A stretch of DNA of 28,898 bases from UBA4738 sp002413305 (GTDB taxonomy: Bacteria > Actinomycetota > UBA4738). Position 1 is the first letter of the stretch. The number at the start of each line of letters is the position of its first letter. Below the pieces are notes generated by a model. The model was not told the DNA's origin. It saw only the letters and a program-made list of their open reading frames with translations, and ran no database searches. Where the stretch lies: NCBI GenBank assembly GCA_036847185.1, contig DAIUAM010000039.1, forward strand, positions 1 through 28,898, in the 5' to 3' direction. The position numbers and the translations under genes are program-made. Positions 1 through 6,479 of the stretch are shown one piece after another.

Positions 1-673
1 TGAACCCGATGCTCCCGGATATCCGCATCAGGGGCTCCGAGCCTTCGCCCTTGTTTGTGTGGATCACCACGACCACGGCCGCCCCAGTGTTCTCGGCGAG
101 GTCTGCCAGCGGCGCCAGAACTCGCCGAACATGGTGATCGCGGTGGGTGTTGATTCCGTCGCCGATGAAGGCGACCAGCGGGTCAAGGATCACGAGCGCC
201 ACGGCGAGGTCCCGGACGAGTCGCGCAAGCAACTCGACGCCTTCGGGAAGGGTGAGCGGAACGATCAGGATGTGCACGAGGTCGAGATTCGCGCCGGCCG
301 CTTCGAGCCGCGGTCGAAGCACCGCTGCAAGATGGTCTTCGGCCGTGACGACGAGGACGGCCTTGCCTTCCCGAGTCGTTCGCGCCGCGAGGTCATACAG
401 GATGGTGCTCTTGCCCACGCCGGGGAACCCACCGAATACCGTTGGCATGCCCAGCGGGACACGGTCAGGCCAGAGCCATTCGATCCTCTTGGCTTCGACC
501 TCAGACGCCCGGACCGTGGCGCCCCCCGCTGCTCGGGGAACCGGAACGCCGTGTTCATCGCGTTCACCGTCGGGGCGAACATCATGTTCGGGGAGGTGGT
601 TCGGGTGGTCCTCGATCTCGTAGCAGTCCCAGCACGCGGCGCCGAGGTCGTCGGGGCGGAAGATGTGGGGCAC
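1..673 (-). CDS. RecA/RepA-type AAA ATPase (putative replicative helicase) of integrated element, 3' end outside window
   Basis: I read this by reverse-complementing the first 673 bases; it has no stop in frame and runs off the left edge. About 224 residues are visible. After a roughly 65-residue N-terminal part comes a P-loop GFPGVGKST (Walker A), then a hydrophobic strand VLVVTAED, a Walker B-like strand ALVILDPL, and a third strand VVVVIHTNK. This layout is typical of RepA/DnaB-like RecA-fold ATPases (AAA_25 type) carried by plasmids and integrative elements, often in primase-helicase modules. The start is GTG at 671-673, directly after the TAG of the upstream gene, with an AGGGGGG ribosome site 8 nt before it. 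A DNA-replication or mobilisation role is inferred from family and context. The helicase assignment is less certain than the ATPase fold because the C-terminus is missing. Confidence 0.8.
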   Translation of the reverse strand, partial: MPHIFRPDDLGAACWDCYEIEDHPNHLPEHDVRPDGERDEHGVPVPRAAGGATVRASEVEAKRIEWLWPDRVPLGMPTVFGGFPGVGKSTILYDLAARTTREGKAVLVVTAEDHLAAVLRPRLEAAGANLDLVHILIVPLTLPEGVELLARLVRDLAVALVILDPLVAFIGDGINTHRDHHVRRVLAPLADLAENTGAAVVVVIHTNKGEGSEPLMRISGSIGF

Positions 674-985
674 CTAGACCACCCCCCTGACGAGCGGCTG
701 GCTACACCTTCCGCATCGTCCCCTCATCGGGCGGTGGATCCCGCCGAGGGGGCACCACGCGCTGAACAGGCGGGCCCGTCGTTCGTCCCAACCGTCGAGA
801 AGCGAACCCGAGGGTTCCCCCCCGAGGGACGTGACCGACGTGCGGGCGGGGCGGCGTGCTGCCTGTCGTTGTGGCCGTTGGGCGCCTCCTCTGTCCTCGG
901 GCTGGGCTAGGATGTCGGTGGTGGTGGTGATCTCCGGGCCCCCTGGCTGGCCGGCTGGGGGGCCTTGTCGTTCCCGCGCATTCAT
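674..985 (-). CDS. Small putative zinc-knuckle protein of integrated element
   Basis: Hypothetical protein of 103 residues. Its ATG overlaps the upstream gene's stop in an ATGA arrangement, and its TAG is followed at once by the GTG of the ATPase gene, so the three genes look translationally coupled. The N-terminal half is rich in Gly, Pro, Arg and Gln and looks disordered. The C-terminal 40 residues hold a compact segment containing CPLGGIHRP and then GRCGRC, which could bind zinc through Cys, His and two Cys. I recognise no family. The position just upstream of a replication-type ATPase suggests an accessory DNA-binding role, but that is inference. That it is a gene rests mainly on the tight coupling on both sides. 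Confidence 0.55.
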   Translation of the reverse strand: MNARERQGPPAGQPGGPEITTTTDILAQPEDRGGAQRPQRQAARRPARTSVTSLGGEPSGSLLDGWDERRARLFSAWCPLGGIHRPMRGRCGRCSQPLVRGVV

Positions 986-1215
986 GCCGGCCTGCCGATG
1001 AGCTCTGACGCCTCACGCAAAAGCCGGGCCAGTCGGTCGAGCGTGGCCGGATCCTCGACGTGCTCAGGAAGTCCTTGCGACCCGCGCTGTTCCGCGAGTA
1101 GGCGTTCGCGCTCCGCCTTCAGCTCGTCGGGGTAGCGACGGGCGACGTTGCGATAAGCCGCCTGCGCCGCTTTGAGATAGGGAGTTCGGTTCTTCGTTCC
1201 CATCCTTCCTGACAC
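982..1215 (-). CDS. Small basic hypothetical protein, first gene of element operon
   Basis: Hypothetical protein of 77 residues, charged and probably largely helical (many Arg, Glu, Ala and Leu; a segment reading ELKAERERLLAEQ). The start is either GTG 1213-1215 or ATG 1201-1203. The AGGAAGG abutting the ATG is too close to serve it, so I kept the GTG, which has GAGAGG just upstream. Its TGA overlaps the next gene's ATG by ATGA. It is the promoter-proximal gene of the cluster that leads to the AAA ATPase and faces the divergent plus-strand gene at 1276. No family is recognised. Small proteins of this kind are common beside replication and integration genes of actinobacterial elements; a regulatory or DNA-binding role is only a guess. 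Confidence 0.6.
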   Translation of the reverse strand: MSGRMGTKNRTPYLKAAQAAYRNVARRYPDELKAERERLLAEQRGSQGLPEHVEDPATLDRLARLLREASELIGRPA

Positions 1216-1275
1216 CGCCTCTCGGCTCGGTGCCAGGCATTTCGGGATGGGCCGGCTCTCTCCCTAGACTTCCGT

Positions 1276-1288
1276 GTGTATTTTACAC
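1276..1288. promoter_or_regulatory. Palindrome between divergent element genes; possible operator or -10 region
   Basis: The sequence GTGTA-TTT-TACAC is a perfect 5-bp inverted repeat in an AT-rich patch within GC-rich DNA. Read on the minus strand it contains TAAAAT, a good -10 hexamer for the 1215-to-1 operon. On the plus strand TAGACT (1265-1270) ends 5 nt before the GTG at 1276, which would give a leaderless mRNA. I see no convincing -35 for either direction. The function is inferred from position. Confidence 0.35.
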
Positions 1289-1581
1289 CTGTGCGCAACC
1301 CCAGGAGTCCACTCGGGCGAGCCACCGCCGAAGTCCGCTGCGAGGTCTGTTGGGAACGCCTCGCCTGGTCACGCGCCCCCTCCCCGTCCCGCCCGTTCGA
1401 TGGCCTCCTCACCTCGGCGAGCGAAACGCGGGACGCTCTTCATTTCGACCGCGAACGCAACTGGACCGTGCGGCACTGCGGCGAGGAGCGCTGGATCGCC
1501 GCCGACGAAATCCGGGCACGATTCGCCCGCGCCGCGGATGCCATGGAGGGCCCTGGGGCGACCGCCCGCGTCTACGTCTAG
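1276..1581 (+). CDS. Small hypothetical protein of integrated element, convergent with integrase
   Basis: Encodes 101 residues and is divergent from the small-protein/ATPase operon. Codons from about the tenth onward mostly end in G or C, as in real genes here, and the protein is rich in Trp, Cys, Arg and Glu (CEVCWERL near residue 24, then HCGEERW and ADEIRARFARA toward the end). The Cys-x2-Cys and the later His-Cys could bind metal, though this is weak. The start is GTG 1276; GTG 1291 is an alternative, and neither has a ribosome site, so a leaderless mRNA is possible. Its TAG overlaps the stop codon of the convergent integrase gene. I do not recognise a family. The location inside the element suggests a directionality factor or regulator, but nothing in the sequence proves it. 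Confidence 0.45.
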   Translation: MYFTPVRNPRSPLGRATAEVRCEVCWERLAWSRAPSPSRPFDGLLTSASETRDALHFDRERNWTVRHCGEERWIAADEIRARFARAADAMEGPGATARVYV

Positions 1582-2948
1582 ACCTTCCAGCGGATCTCCA
1601 CCCGGGACGGGTCAAACGTGTTCGCCCCGGCCGCACCCGGGCCGATCACCACGGCGTCGATCACCAGCCGCACCACATCGGCCCGCGCGGTCACGTCGGC
1701 CTGATCCCACCACTGGCACAACGCCTGTTCGCCGGATGGCAACTTGCGCGCCACGGCTCCGCCCAGGCCGGCGGCCACCTGGCCGCGAAGTTCGGCGATA
1801 TGCGTTGATAGTTGAGCGGTGGCCCGCTGGTACGCATCCAGCCCTACCGTCCCGGCGGCGTAGCTCCGGGCGAGGGCATCTAGGCGGTGTTCGGCCGCGG
1901 CCAGCTCCGCCCCGAGCCTCGGCGCTGAACGGTTCACGCGTGCTCGCGCCCTGTCGAACGCATCGCCGGTCACCGCCACGATCACCGCTTCGCGGATCAG
2001 GTCCTCCAGGGGTTCGGCCACGATGAAGGTTCCGTTGCAGCCGCCGTGATCGGTACTGCAGATATAGCGCCGCCCGCCACGATCAGGGCGGGCCACCAGG
2101 CCGGTTCCACACTTGCCACAACGGGCCAGGCCGCCGGTGAGGAGGTACTTGCGCCGGGGCGGTTCCTTACGCCGGTCCCGGGCGGGGTTCATGAGGATCG
2201 AGCGTAGTTCTTCCCACTCCAGGCGGCCGAGGATCGCGGGCCACTCCGCCTTGCCCACAATCACTCCCCGGTGTTCGCGAAGCCCTGCGATCCTGGGCGA
2301 GACCAGGGTCCGGCGGATCAGGCTGCAACCGGTGATCCCACGGGCCAGCCAGTCGCGGTGAACGGCGCGCACGCTCTCCCCGGCGAGAACCCGCTTGGCC
2401 GCCTCCCGGATCAAGGTGGCCTCGTCCGGGCGGATCGTCACCCGGTCATCGTTGTAGCCGAAGGGGCGGCCGCCTCCGTTCGGCTTGCCGGCGGCCGCTA
2501 GTTCGGTGTGCTTCGCCTTCACCCGGTCGGCCTTGTGTTCGCTCTCCTGGCGGGCCACCGCTCCCAGAATCCGGGCCACCATCCGGCCCGAGGAGTTGGA
2601 AAGGTCAAGCTCGCCCGCGGCCACGGTGGCGACAGCTGCCCGGGCCGCTTCGACGGTCTCCACGAACCGTTCGAGATCACGGGGTGCCCGGTACAGCCGG
2701 TCAGGGTGCCAGGCGATGACCGCGTTGATCCGCAGTGCCTCCAGGTCGGCCAGCAGCGCCTCGTAGGCCGGGCGACGCTTCCCCCTGTAGGCCGAGGCGT
2801 CATTGTCGGTGTAGATGCCGGCCACCTCCCACTGCCGGGTCTCGGCCAGTTGCCGGCAGAGAAGTTCCTGGCGGTGGACACCTAGGGACCCACCGTCCCG
2901 GTCCTGCGATATGCGGAGGTATAGCCCCGCCTTCACTGCCTGTCCCAT
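1578..2948 (-). CDS. Large serine site-specific recombinase (integrase)
   Basis: A 456-residue integrase that cuts and rejoins DNA at attachment sites through a serine-DNA link. The N-terminal resolvase domain (about 1-150) opens with GLYLRISQDRDG, placing the nucleophile at Ser14, and carries conserved Arg residues in WHPDRLYRAPRDLERF. A recombinase domain follows (about 155-260; GKPNGGGRPFGY), then a zinc ribbon (CGKCG and a later Cys pair) and a coiled-coil-like region before the C-terminus. These are the parts of large serine integrases. I chose ATG 2946-2948, preceded by GGGAGG at 6 nt, over an in-frame ATG 48 nt upstream that lies in the putative attachment site. A -10-like TACACT (2974-2979, minus strand) sits between that site and the gene. 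The 5' end faces the host junction, the usual orientation for integrase beside its att site. Confidence 0.95.
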   Translation of the reverse strand: MGQAVKAGLYLRISQDRDGGSLGVHRQELLCRQLAETRQWEVAGIYTDNDASAYRGKRRPAYEALLADLEALRINAVIAWHPDRLYRAPRDLERFVETVEAARAAVATVAAGELDLSNSSGRMVARILGAVARQESEHKADRVKAKHTELAAAGKPNGGGRPFGYNDDRVTIRPDEATLIREAAKRVLAGESVRAVHRDWLARGITGCSLIRRTLVSPRIAGLREHRGVIVGKAEWPAILGRLEWEELRSILMNPARDRRKEPPRRKYLLTGGLARCGKCGTGLVARPDRGGRRYICSTDHGGCNGTFIVAEPLEDLIREAVIVAVTGDAFDRARARVNRSAPRLGAELAAAEHRLDALARSYAAGTVGLDAYQRATAQLSTHIAELRGQVAAGLGGAVARKLPSGEQALCQWWDQADVTARADVVRLVIDAVVIGPGAAGANTFDPSRVEIRWKV

Positions 2949-2983
2949 CGTGGCCTCCCTTGTCCGATGGAACAGTGTACTCG

Positions 2984-3005
2984 GTGCTACGTACATAGTG
3001 CTACG
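2984..3005. repeat. Candidate attachment site (attL/attR) of the serine-integrase element
   Basis: Two perfect copies of GTGCTACG (2984-2991 and 2998-3005) flank TACATA. The middle also forms a 12-bp near-palindrome, CTACGTACATAG (2987-2998), centred on GTAC with one mismatched pair. It lies exactly where homology to ADP-ribosylglycohydrolase stops and 36 bp upstream of the integrase start. Serine-integrase att sites are short imperfect palindromes at such junctions. The exact crossover dinucleotide cannot be fixed without the other end of the element. Confidence 0.5.
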
Positions 3006-3394
3006 GACCCGTTCCCCGCCGAAACCTCGGGTCCCCTCCGCTCGAAGACCCGGCGGGACGCGTCGGCCACCGGCTCGCCGCGGGCGATCGCCGCCAGGGC
3101 AAGCCGCGTTTGGTTGCCGACGTCGGGCGGGCCGGACCGGTACCAGGCCACGTGCCGTTCAGCCAGATCCTCCGCGTCGAACCCGCCCCGCGCCGCCAGA
3201 CTCCGGACCAGGTTCCGGGCCATGGCCGTGTCGTCGGTGGTGGTCCCGGGCGGCGAACCCATCCACGGCAGCTCGAACGCCGGCAGCGGATCGGGGATGG
3301 TGCGAGAGCGCCGGAACTCGAACGGCGCTCCCAGCGCGTCCCCGAGGGCCAGGCCCAGCACGCAAGCGGACACGCGATCGGCGAGGTCCACCAT
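2987..3394 (-). pseudogene. ADP-ribosylglycohydrolase, 3'-truncated by element insertion
   Basis: An N-terminal fragment of 135 residues from a family usually near 300 residues. Family features are clear: a start region SACVLGLALGDALGAPFEF, a metal-binding TTDDTAMA segment, and AGNGS near the end. In intact members GNGS is followed by a segment such as LMR-x2-P and the rest of the all-helical catalytic domain. Here the frame reads four or five unrelated residues and stops in element DNA. The family removes ADP-ribose from proteins or small molecules using two magnesium ions; this fragment lacks the C-terminal metal ligands, so it should be inactive. The start ATG 3392-3394 has TAGGG about 8 nt upstream; GTG 3398-3400 is an alternative. 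The missing half is expected beyond the left edge, at the element's other end. Confidence 0.85.
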
Positions 3395-3412
3395 GCGCAC
3401 GACCCTACCGCG

Positions 3413-3440
3413 TTGACACCGCGCCTCCAGCCGCTATCCT
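3413..3440 (+). promoter_or_regulatory. Promoter of the pyr operon
   Basis: A consensus -35 TTGACA (3413-3418), a 16-nt spacer and -10 TATCCT (3435-3440) precede the pyrR leader. Transcription would start near 3447, leaving a leader of about 140 nt that holds the PyrR loop and attenuator. The promoter overlaps the upstream region of the divergent, truncated glycohydrolase gene. Confidence 0.75.
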
Positions 3441-3469
3441 GAACCGCGACGAGTACTTCCCCTTTAAGT

Positions 3470-3487
3470 CCGGTCCCGTGAGGCCGG
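3470..3487 (+). promoter_or_regulatory. PyrR binding loop in pyr leader RNA
   Basis: The leader contains CCGG-UCCCGUGAGG-CCGG, a short hairpin whose central UCCNGNGAGG matches the RNA motif bound by PyrR in pyr operons. In Bacillus-type systems UMP-bound PyrR stabilises this loop and so permits formation of the downstream terminator. The loop sits about 30 nt before a terminator hairpin and upstream of the pyrR gene itself, so autoregulated attenuation by UMP is the natural reading. Confidence 0.8.
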
Positions 3488-3518
3488 GAAGGGAGGCGAG
3501 AGAGTTGCAACACGCGCA

Positions 3519-3551
3519 CGCTCCGCGGCCTCCGCGGGGCGTTTCCTCTTT
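3519..3551 (+). terminator. Intrinsic terminator (attenuator) in pyr leader
   Basis: CGCTCCGCGG and CCGCGGGGCG form a 10-bp stem (one G-U pair) with a CCT loop, followed by TTTCCTCTTT. It lies between the PyrR loop and pyrR. A competing antiterminator is possible: GGAGGC (3492-3497) can pair with GCCTCC (3528-3533), which would open the base of this stem. Together these make a complete attenuation switch. Confidence 0.8.
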
Positions 3552-3584
3552 CCGGGCGGCAGGCGACGGCTTCGGGTGCGGCCG

Positions 3585-4196
3585 ATGAGCGCCTTCATCG
3601 AACGGGGACGCCTCCTGGAGGCCCCCGAGATCCGCCGGGTGGTCACCCGCATCGCCCACGAGATCCTGGAGCGGAACAAGGGAGCCCGCGGCCTGGCGCT
3701 GATCGGGATCGCCGCCCGGGGCGACGACCTCGCGCTTCGCCTGGCCCGGGAGATCGAACGCATCGAAGGCGCCACCGTGCCGGTCGGTGCCCTCGACATC
3801 ACCTTCTACCGGGACGACATCGGGCTGCACTCCGAGGCGCCCGAGGTCCACGAGACCAGGATCGGGTTCGACATCACCGGCTTGACCGTCGTCCTGGTCG
3901 ACGACGTGCTCTTCACGGGCCGGACGATCCGAGCGGCCATGGACGCGCTGGTCGACTTCGGCCGACCCCGCGCCATCCAGCTCGCGGTGCTGGTCGACCG
4001 TGGGCACCGGGAGCTGCCCATCCGCGCCGACTACGTGGGCAAGAACGCTCCAACCCGGCGGGACGAGGAGGTCCGGGTGCTGCTGGCCGAGGTGGATGGC
4101 GAAGACGCCGTGGCGGTGGGCGAACAGATCGGCGATGACGAGCCGTCAGGTGACTCCGGCGCGGGCGCCGGAACCAGGGAAAGGGAACCGGCATGA
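3585..4196 (+). CDS. pyrR: Bifunctional pyr operon RNA-binding regulator / uracil phosphoribosyltransferase PyrR
   Basis: A 203-residue PyrR. It binds the pyr leader RNA when UMP is high and has a side activity converting uracil and PRPP to UMP. The phosphoribosyltransferase core is complete: an early EIRRVVTRIAHEILERN helix, a PVGALDITFYRDD segment, the PRPP loop VVLVDDVLFTGRT, and the family-typical LVDRGHRELPIRADYVGKN. The last 25 residues or so (SGDSGAGAG region) are an acidic, Gly-rich tail beyond the usual length of about 180. I chose ATG 3585; GTG 3576 is in frame, and neither has a strong ribosome site. It is the first gene of the operon, immediately behind its own target loop, and its TGA overlaps the pyrB ATG as ATGA. 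Confidence 0.95.
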   Translation: MSAFIERGRLLEAPEIRRVVTRIAHEILERNKGARGLALIGIAARGDDLALRLAREIERIEGATVPVGALDITFYRDDIGLHSEAPEVHETRIGFDITGLTVVLVDDVLFTGRTIRAAMDALVDFGRPRAIQLAVLVDRGHRELPIRADYVGKNAPTRRDEEVRVLLAEVDGEDAVAVGEQIGDDEPSGDSGAGAGTREREPA

Positions 4197-5182
4197 TCAA
4201 GCATCTCCTTTCGATCAATCAGCTCTCGCGGGAGGACGTGAATCGGATCCTCGACACGGCGGAGAGCTTCCGCGAGGTGGGCACCCGGGTGATCAAGAAG
4301 GTGCCGGCCTTGCGCGGGCGCACGGTGGTGAACCTGTTCTACGAGAACTCGACCCGCACCCGGATCTCGTTCGAGCTGGCCGCCAAGCGCCTGTCGGCCG
4401 ACGTGATCAACTTCTCCACCAGCGGCTCGAGCGTATCGAAGGGCGAGTCGCTGAAGGACACCGCGCTGACCCTGCAGGCCATGGGCGCCGACGCGATCGT
4501 GATCCGGCACTCGTCCTCGGGCGCGCCCTACACCCTCACCAAGTGGGTGCGGGCCAGCGTGCTGAACGCCGGCGACGGGACGCACGAACATCCCACCCAG
4601 GCCCTCCTGGACCTGTTCACCATCCGCGAGCACTTCGAGGACTTCCAGGGGCTGCGGGCGGCGATCGTGGGCGACGTGCGGCACTCGCGCGTCGCCCGCT
4701 CGCTCACGCTGGCGCTGAACAAGATGGGGGCGAGCGTGATGCTGGTCGGCCCTCCCACCCTGATCCCGCCGGAGGCGCCGGCGTGGGGCGCGGAGGTCTC
4801 CCACGATCTCGACGGCGCCCTCCCCAAGCTGGATGTCTGCTACATGCTCCGGGTGCAGCGGGAGCGCCAGCGCCAGCAGTTCTTCCCCAGCGTCCGGGAG
4901 TACTCGCGGCTGTTCGGGCTCTCGCAGAGGCGGGTCGAGCAGCTCCCGGAGCACGCGGTGGTGATGCACCCAGGCCCGATGAACCGCGGGGTCGAGATCG
5001 CCTCCGACGTTGCCGACCTGCCTCGCGCCGTCATCACCGACCAGGTGACGAACGGCATCGCGGTGCGGATGTCGCTCCTCTACCTGATCGTCGGAGCCGG
5101 CGATGGCCCGCCCAGGGCGGCCGCCGCGGAGGCCAACCTCCAGCTGCCCGATCCCGAGCTGCAGGAGGTGGCCGGTGCCTAA
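4193..5182 (+). CDS. pyrB: Aspartate carbamoyltransferase catalytic subunit
   Basis: A 329-residue enzyme joining carbamoyl phosphate and aspartate to make N-carbamoyl-aspartate, the first committed step of UMP synthesis. The carbamoyl-phosphate loop FYENSTRTR ends at residue 57, with conserved SSSVSKGESL nearby (the Ser and Lys loop from the adjacent subunit), HPTQALLDL near 131, and the aspartate-binding MLRVQRER region. A Pro-containing HPGPMNRGVEI lies near the end. Length is normal and no regulatory pyrI gene is seen. Start ATG overlaps the pyrR stop; GGAAAGGG lies about 7 nt upstream. The 3' end overlaps pyrC by 8 nt. Confidence 0.97.
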   Translation: MIKHLLSINQLSREDVNRILDTAESFREVGTRVIKKVPALRGRTVVNLFYENSTRTRISFELAAKRLSADVINFSTSGSSVSKGESLKDTALTLQAMGADAIVIRHSSSGAPYTLTKWVRASVLNAGDGTHEHPTQALLDLFTIREHFEDFQGLRAAIVGDVRHSRVARSLTLALNKMGASVMLVGPPTLIPPEAPAWGAEVSHDLDGALPKLDVCYMLRVQRERQRQQFFPSVREYSRLFGLSQRRVEQLPEHAVVMHPGPMNRGVEIASDVADLPRAVITDQVTNGIAVRMSLLYLIVGAGDGPPRAAAAEANLQLPDPELQEVAGA

Positions 5183-6479
5183 GAGGGTGCTGATCAGGGG
5201 AGCCCGGCTGGTCGACCCGGGCGCCGAGTTCGACGGCGTGACCGACGTCCTGGTGGAGGACGAACTCGTCGCCGCGGTCGGCGACGGCTTGGCCGCGCCC
5301 TCCGGCGCAGAGGTGATCGAAGGGGACGGGCTGGTCCTGGCGCCGGGGCTGGTCGACCTGCACGCCCACTTCAGGGAGCCCGGCTTCGAGCACAAGGAGA
5401 CGGTGGAGACGGGGTCGCGCGCCGCGGCGGCCGGCGGGTACACGGCGGTGTGCGCCATGCCGAACACCGACCCGGTGGCCGACAACCTCTCGGTGATCCT
5501 CGAGGTCCGGGCCCTGGCGGACAAGGCGGGGCTGTGCGACGTGTTCCCGGCCGGCGCCATCACCAAGGGCCTGGCCGGCGAAGCGCTCGCCGAGATCGGC
5601 GAGATGGCCGAGGCCGGCGTCAAGCTCTTCACCGACGACGGCCACTCCGTCCAGTCCTCCCGCGTGATGCGGCTGGCCCTGGAGTACGGCAAGGCGTTCG
5701 ACATCATCATCTGTCAGCACGCGCAGGACGAAGGCCTCACCGAGGGCTGGCAGATGCACGAAGGGCACTACTCGGCCATGCTCGGGCTGGTCGGGTACCC
5801 GGCCGAGGCCGAGGAGATCACGGCGGCGCGGGAGATCGCCCTGGCCCGGCTGACCGGTGGCCGGCTCCACCTGACCCACCTCTCCGCGGCCGGCTCCGTG
5901 GCCGCAGTGCGGGCCGGGAAGGCAAAGGGGGTGCGGGTGACGGCCGACGTCACCCCCCATCACCTGGCCCTCCTCGACGCCGATCTGGTCGACTACGACA
6001 CGAATCTGAAGATGAACCCGCCCCTTCGCACCGAGGAGCACCGGGCGGCGCTTCGGAGCGGACTGGCCGACGGCACCATCGACGTGGTCGCCACCGACCA
6101 TGCGCCCCACGCGCCCGAGGAGAAGGAGGTCGAGTTCGACCAGTCGCCCACCGGGACCACTGGCCTGGAGACGGCGCTGGCCGTCGTGTTGACCGAGCTG
6201 GTCGAACCGGGCCTCCTCCCGCTGTCCGACGCGGTGGCCCGCCTGTCGACGGTGCCGGCGTCGATCCTGGGACTGGAGGAGCACGGCGGTCCGGTGCTGG
6301 CCGGGCGCCCGGCCAACCTGGTGGTGTTCGATCCGGCGGCCGCGTGGACAGTGGGGGAGCGCGGGTACCAGTCGATGGGGCGCAACTCGGCGTTCCACGG
6401 CCGCGCGCTGCACGGCCGTGTCCTGCACTCGCTGCTTCGTGGCACGTTCACCGTTCGGGACGGTGAGCCTACGCGGTGA
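5175..6479 (+). CDS. pyrC: Dihydroorotase (type I)
   Basis: A 434-residue amidohydrolase that cyclises carbamoyl-aspartate to dihydroorotate. Zinc ligands are in DLHAHFREPG near residue 60, followed by ETGSRAAAAGGYTAVCAMPNT, a later His region (HLTHLSAAGS), and the catalytic Asp in VATDHAPHAPEEK. A C-terminal beta-sandwich (NLVVFDP) completes the fold. The start is GTG 5175, well supported by AGGAGG 6 nt upstream; in-frame starts further up lie inside pyrB. The stop overlaps the carA start as GTGA. The form resembles the long dihydroorotases of Gram-positive bacteria rather than the short E. coli type. Confidence 0.97.
   Translation: MPKRVLIRGARLVDPGAEFDGVTDVLVEDELVAAVGDGLAAPSGAEVIEGDGLVLAPGLVDLHAHFREPGFEHKETVETGSRAAAAGGYTAVCAMPNTDPVADNLSVILEVRALADKAGLCDVFPAGAITKGLAGEALAEIGEMAEAGVKLFTDDGHSVQSSRVMRLALEYGKAFDIIICQHAQDEGLTEGWQMHEGHYSAMLGLVGYPAEAEEITAAREIALARLTGGRLHLTHLSAAGSVAAVRAGKAKGVRVTADVTPHHLALLDADLVDYDTNLKMNPPLRTEEHRAALRSGLADGTIDVVATDHAPHAPEEKEVEFDQSPTGTTGLETALAVVLTELVEPGLLPLSDAVARLSTVPASILGLEEHGGPVLAGRPANLVVFDPAAAWTVGERGYQSMGRNSAFHGRALHGRVLHSLLRGTFTVRDGEPTR

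Noticed and set aside
59..910. Long plus-strand open frame of 283 codons
   Set aside because: It is antisense to the AAA ATPase and coupled small gene, whose minus-strand frames show Walker motifs and operon overlaps; the plus-strand protein has no recognisable fold.
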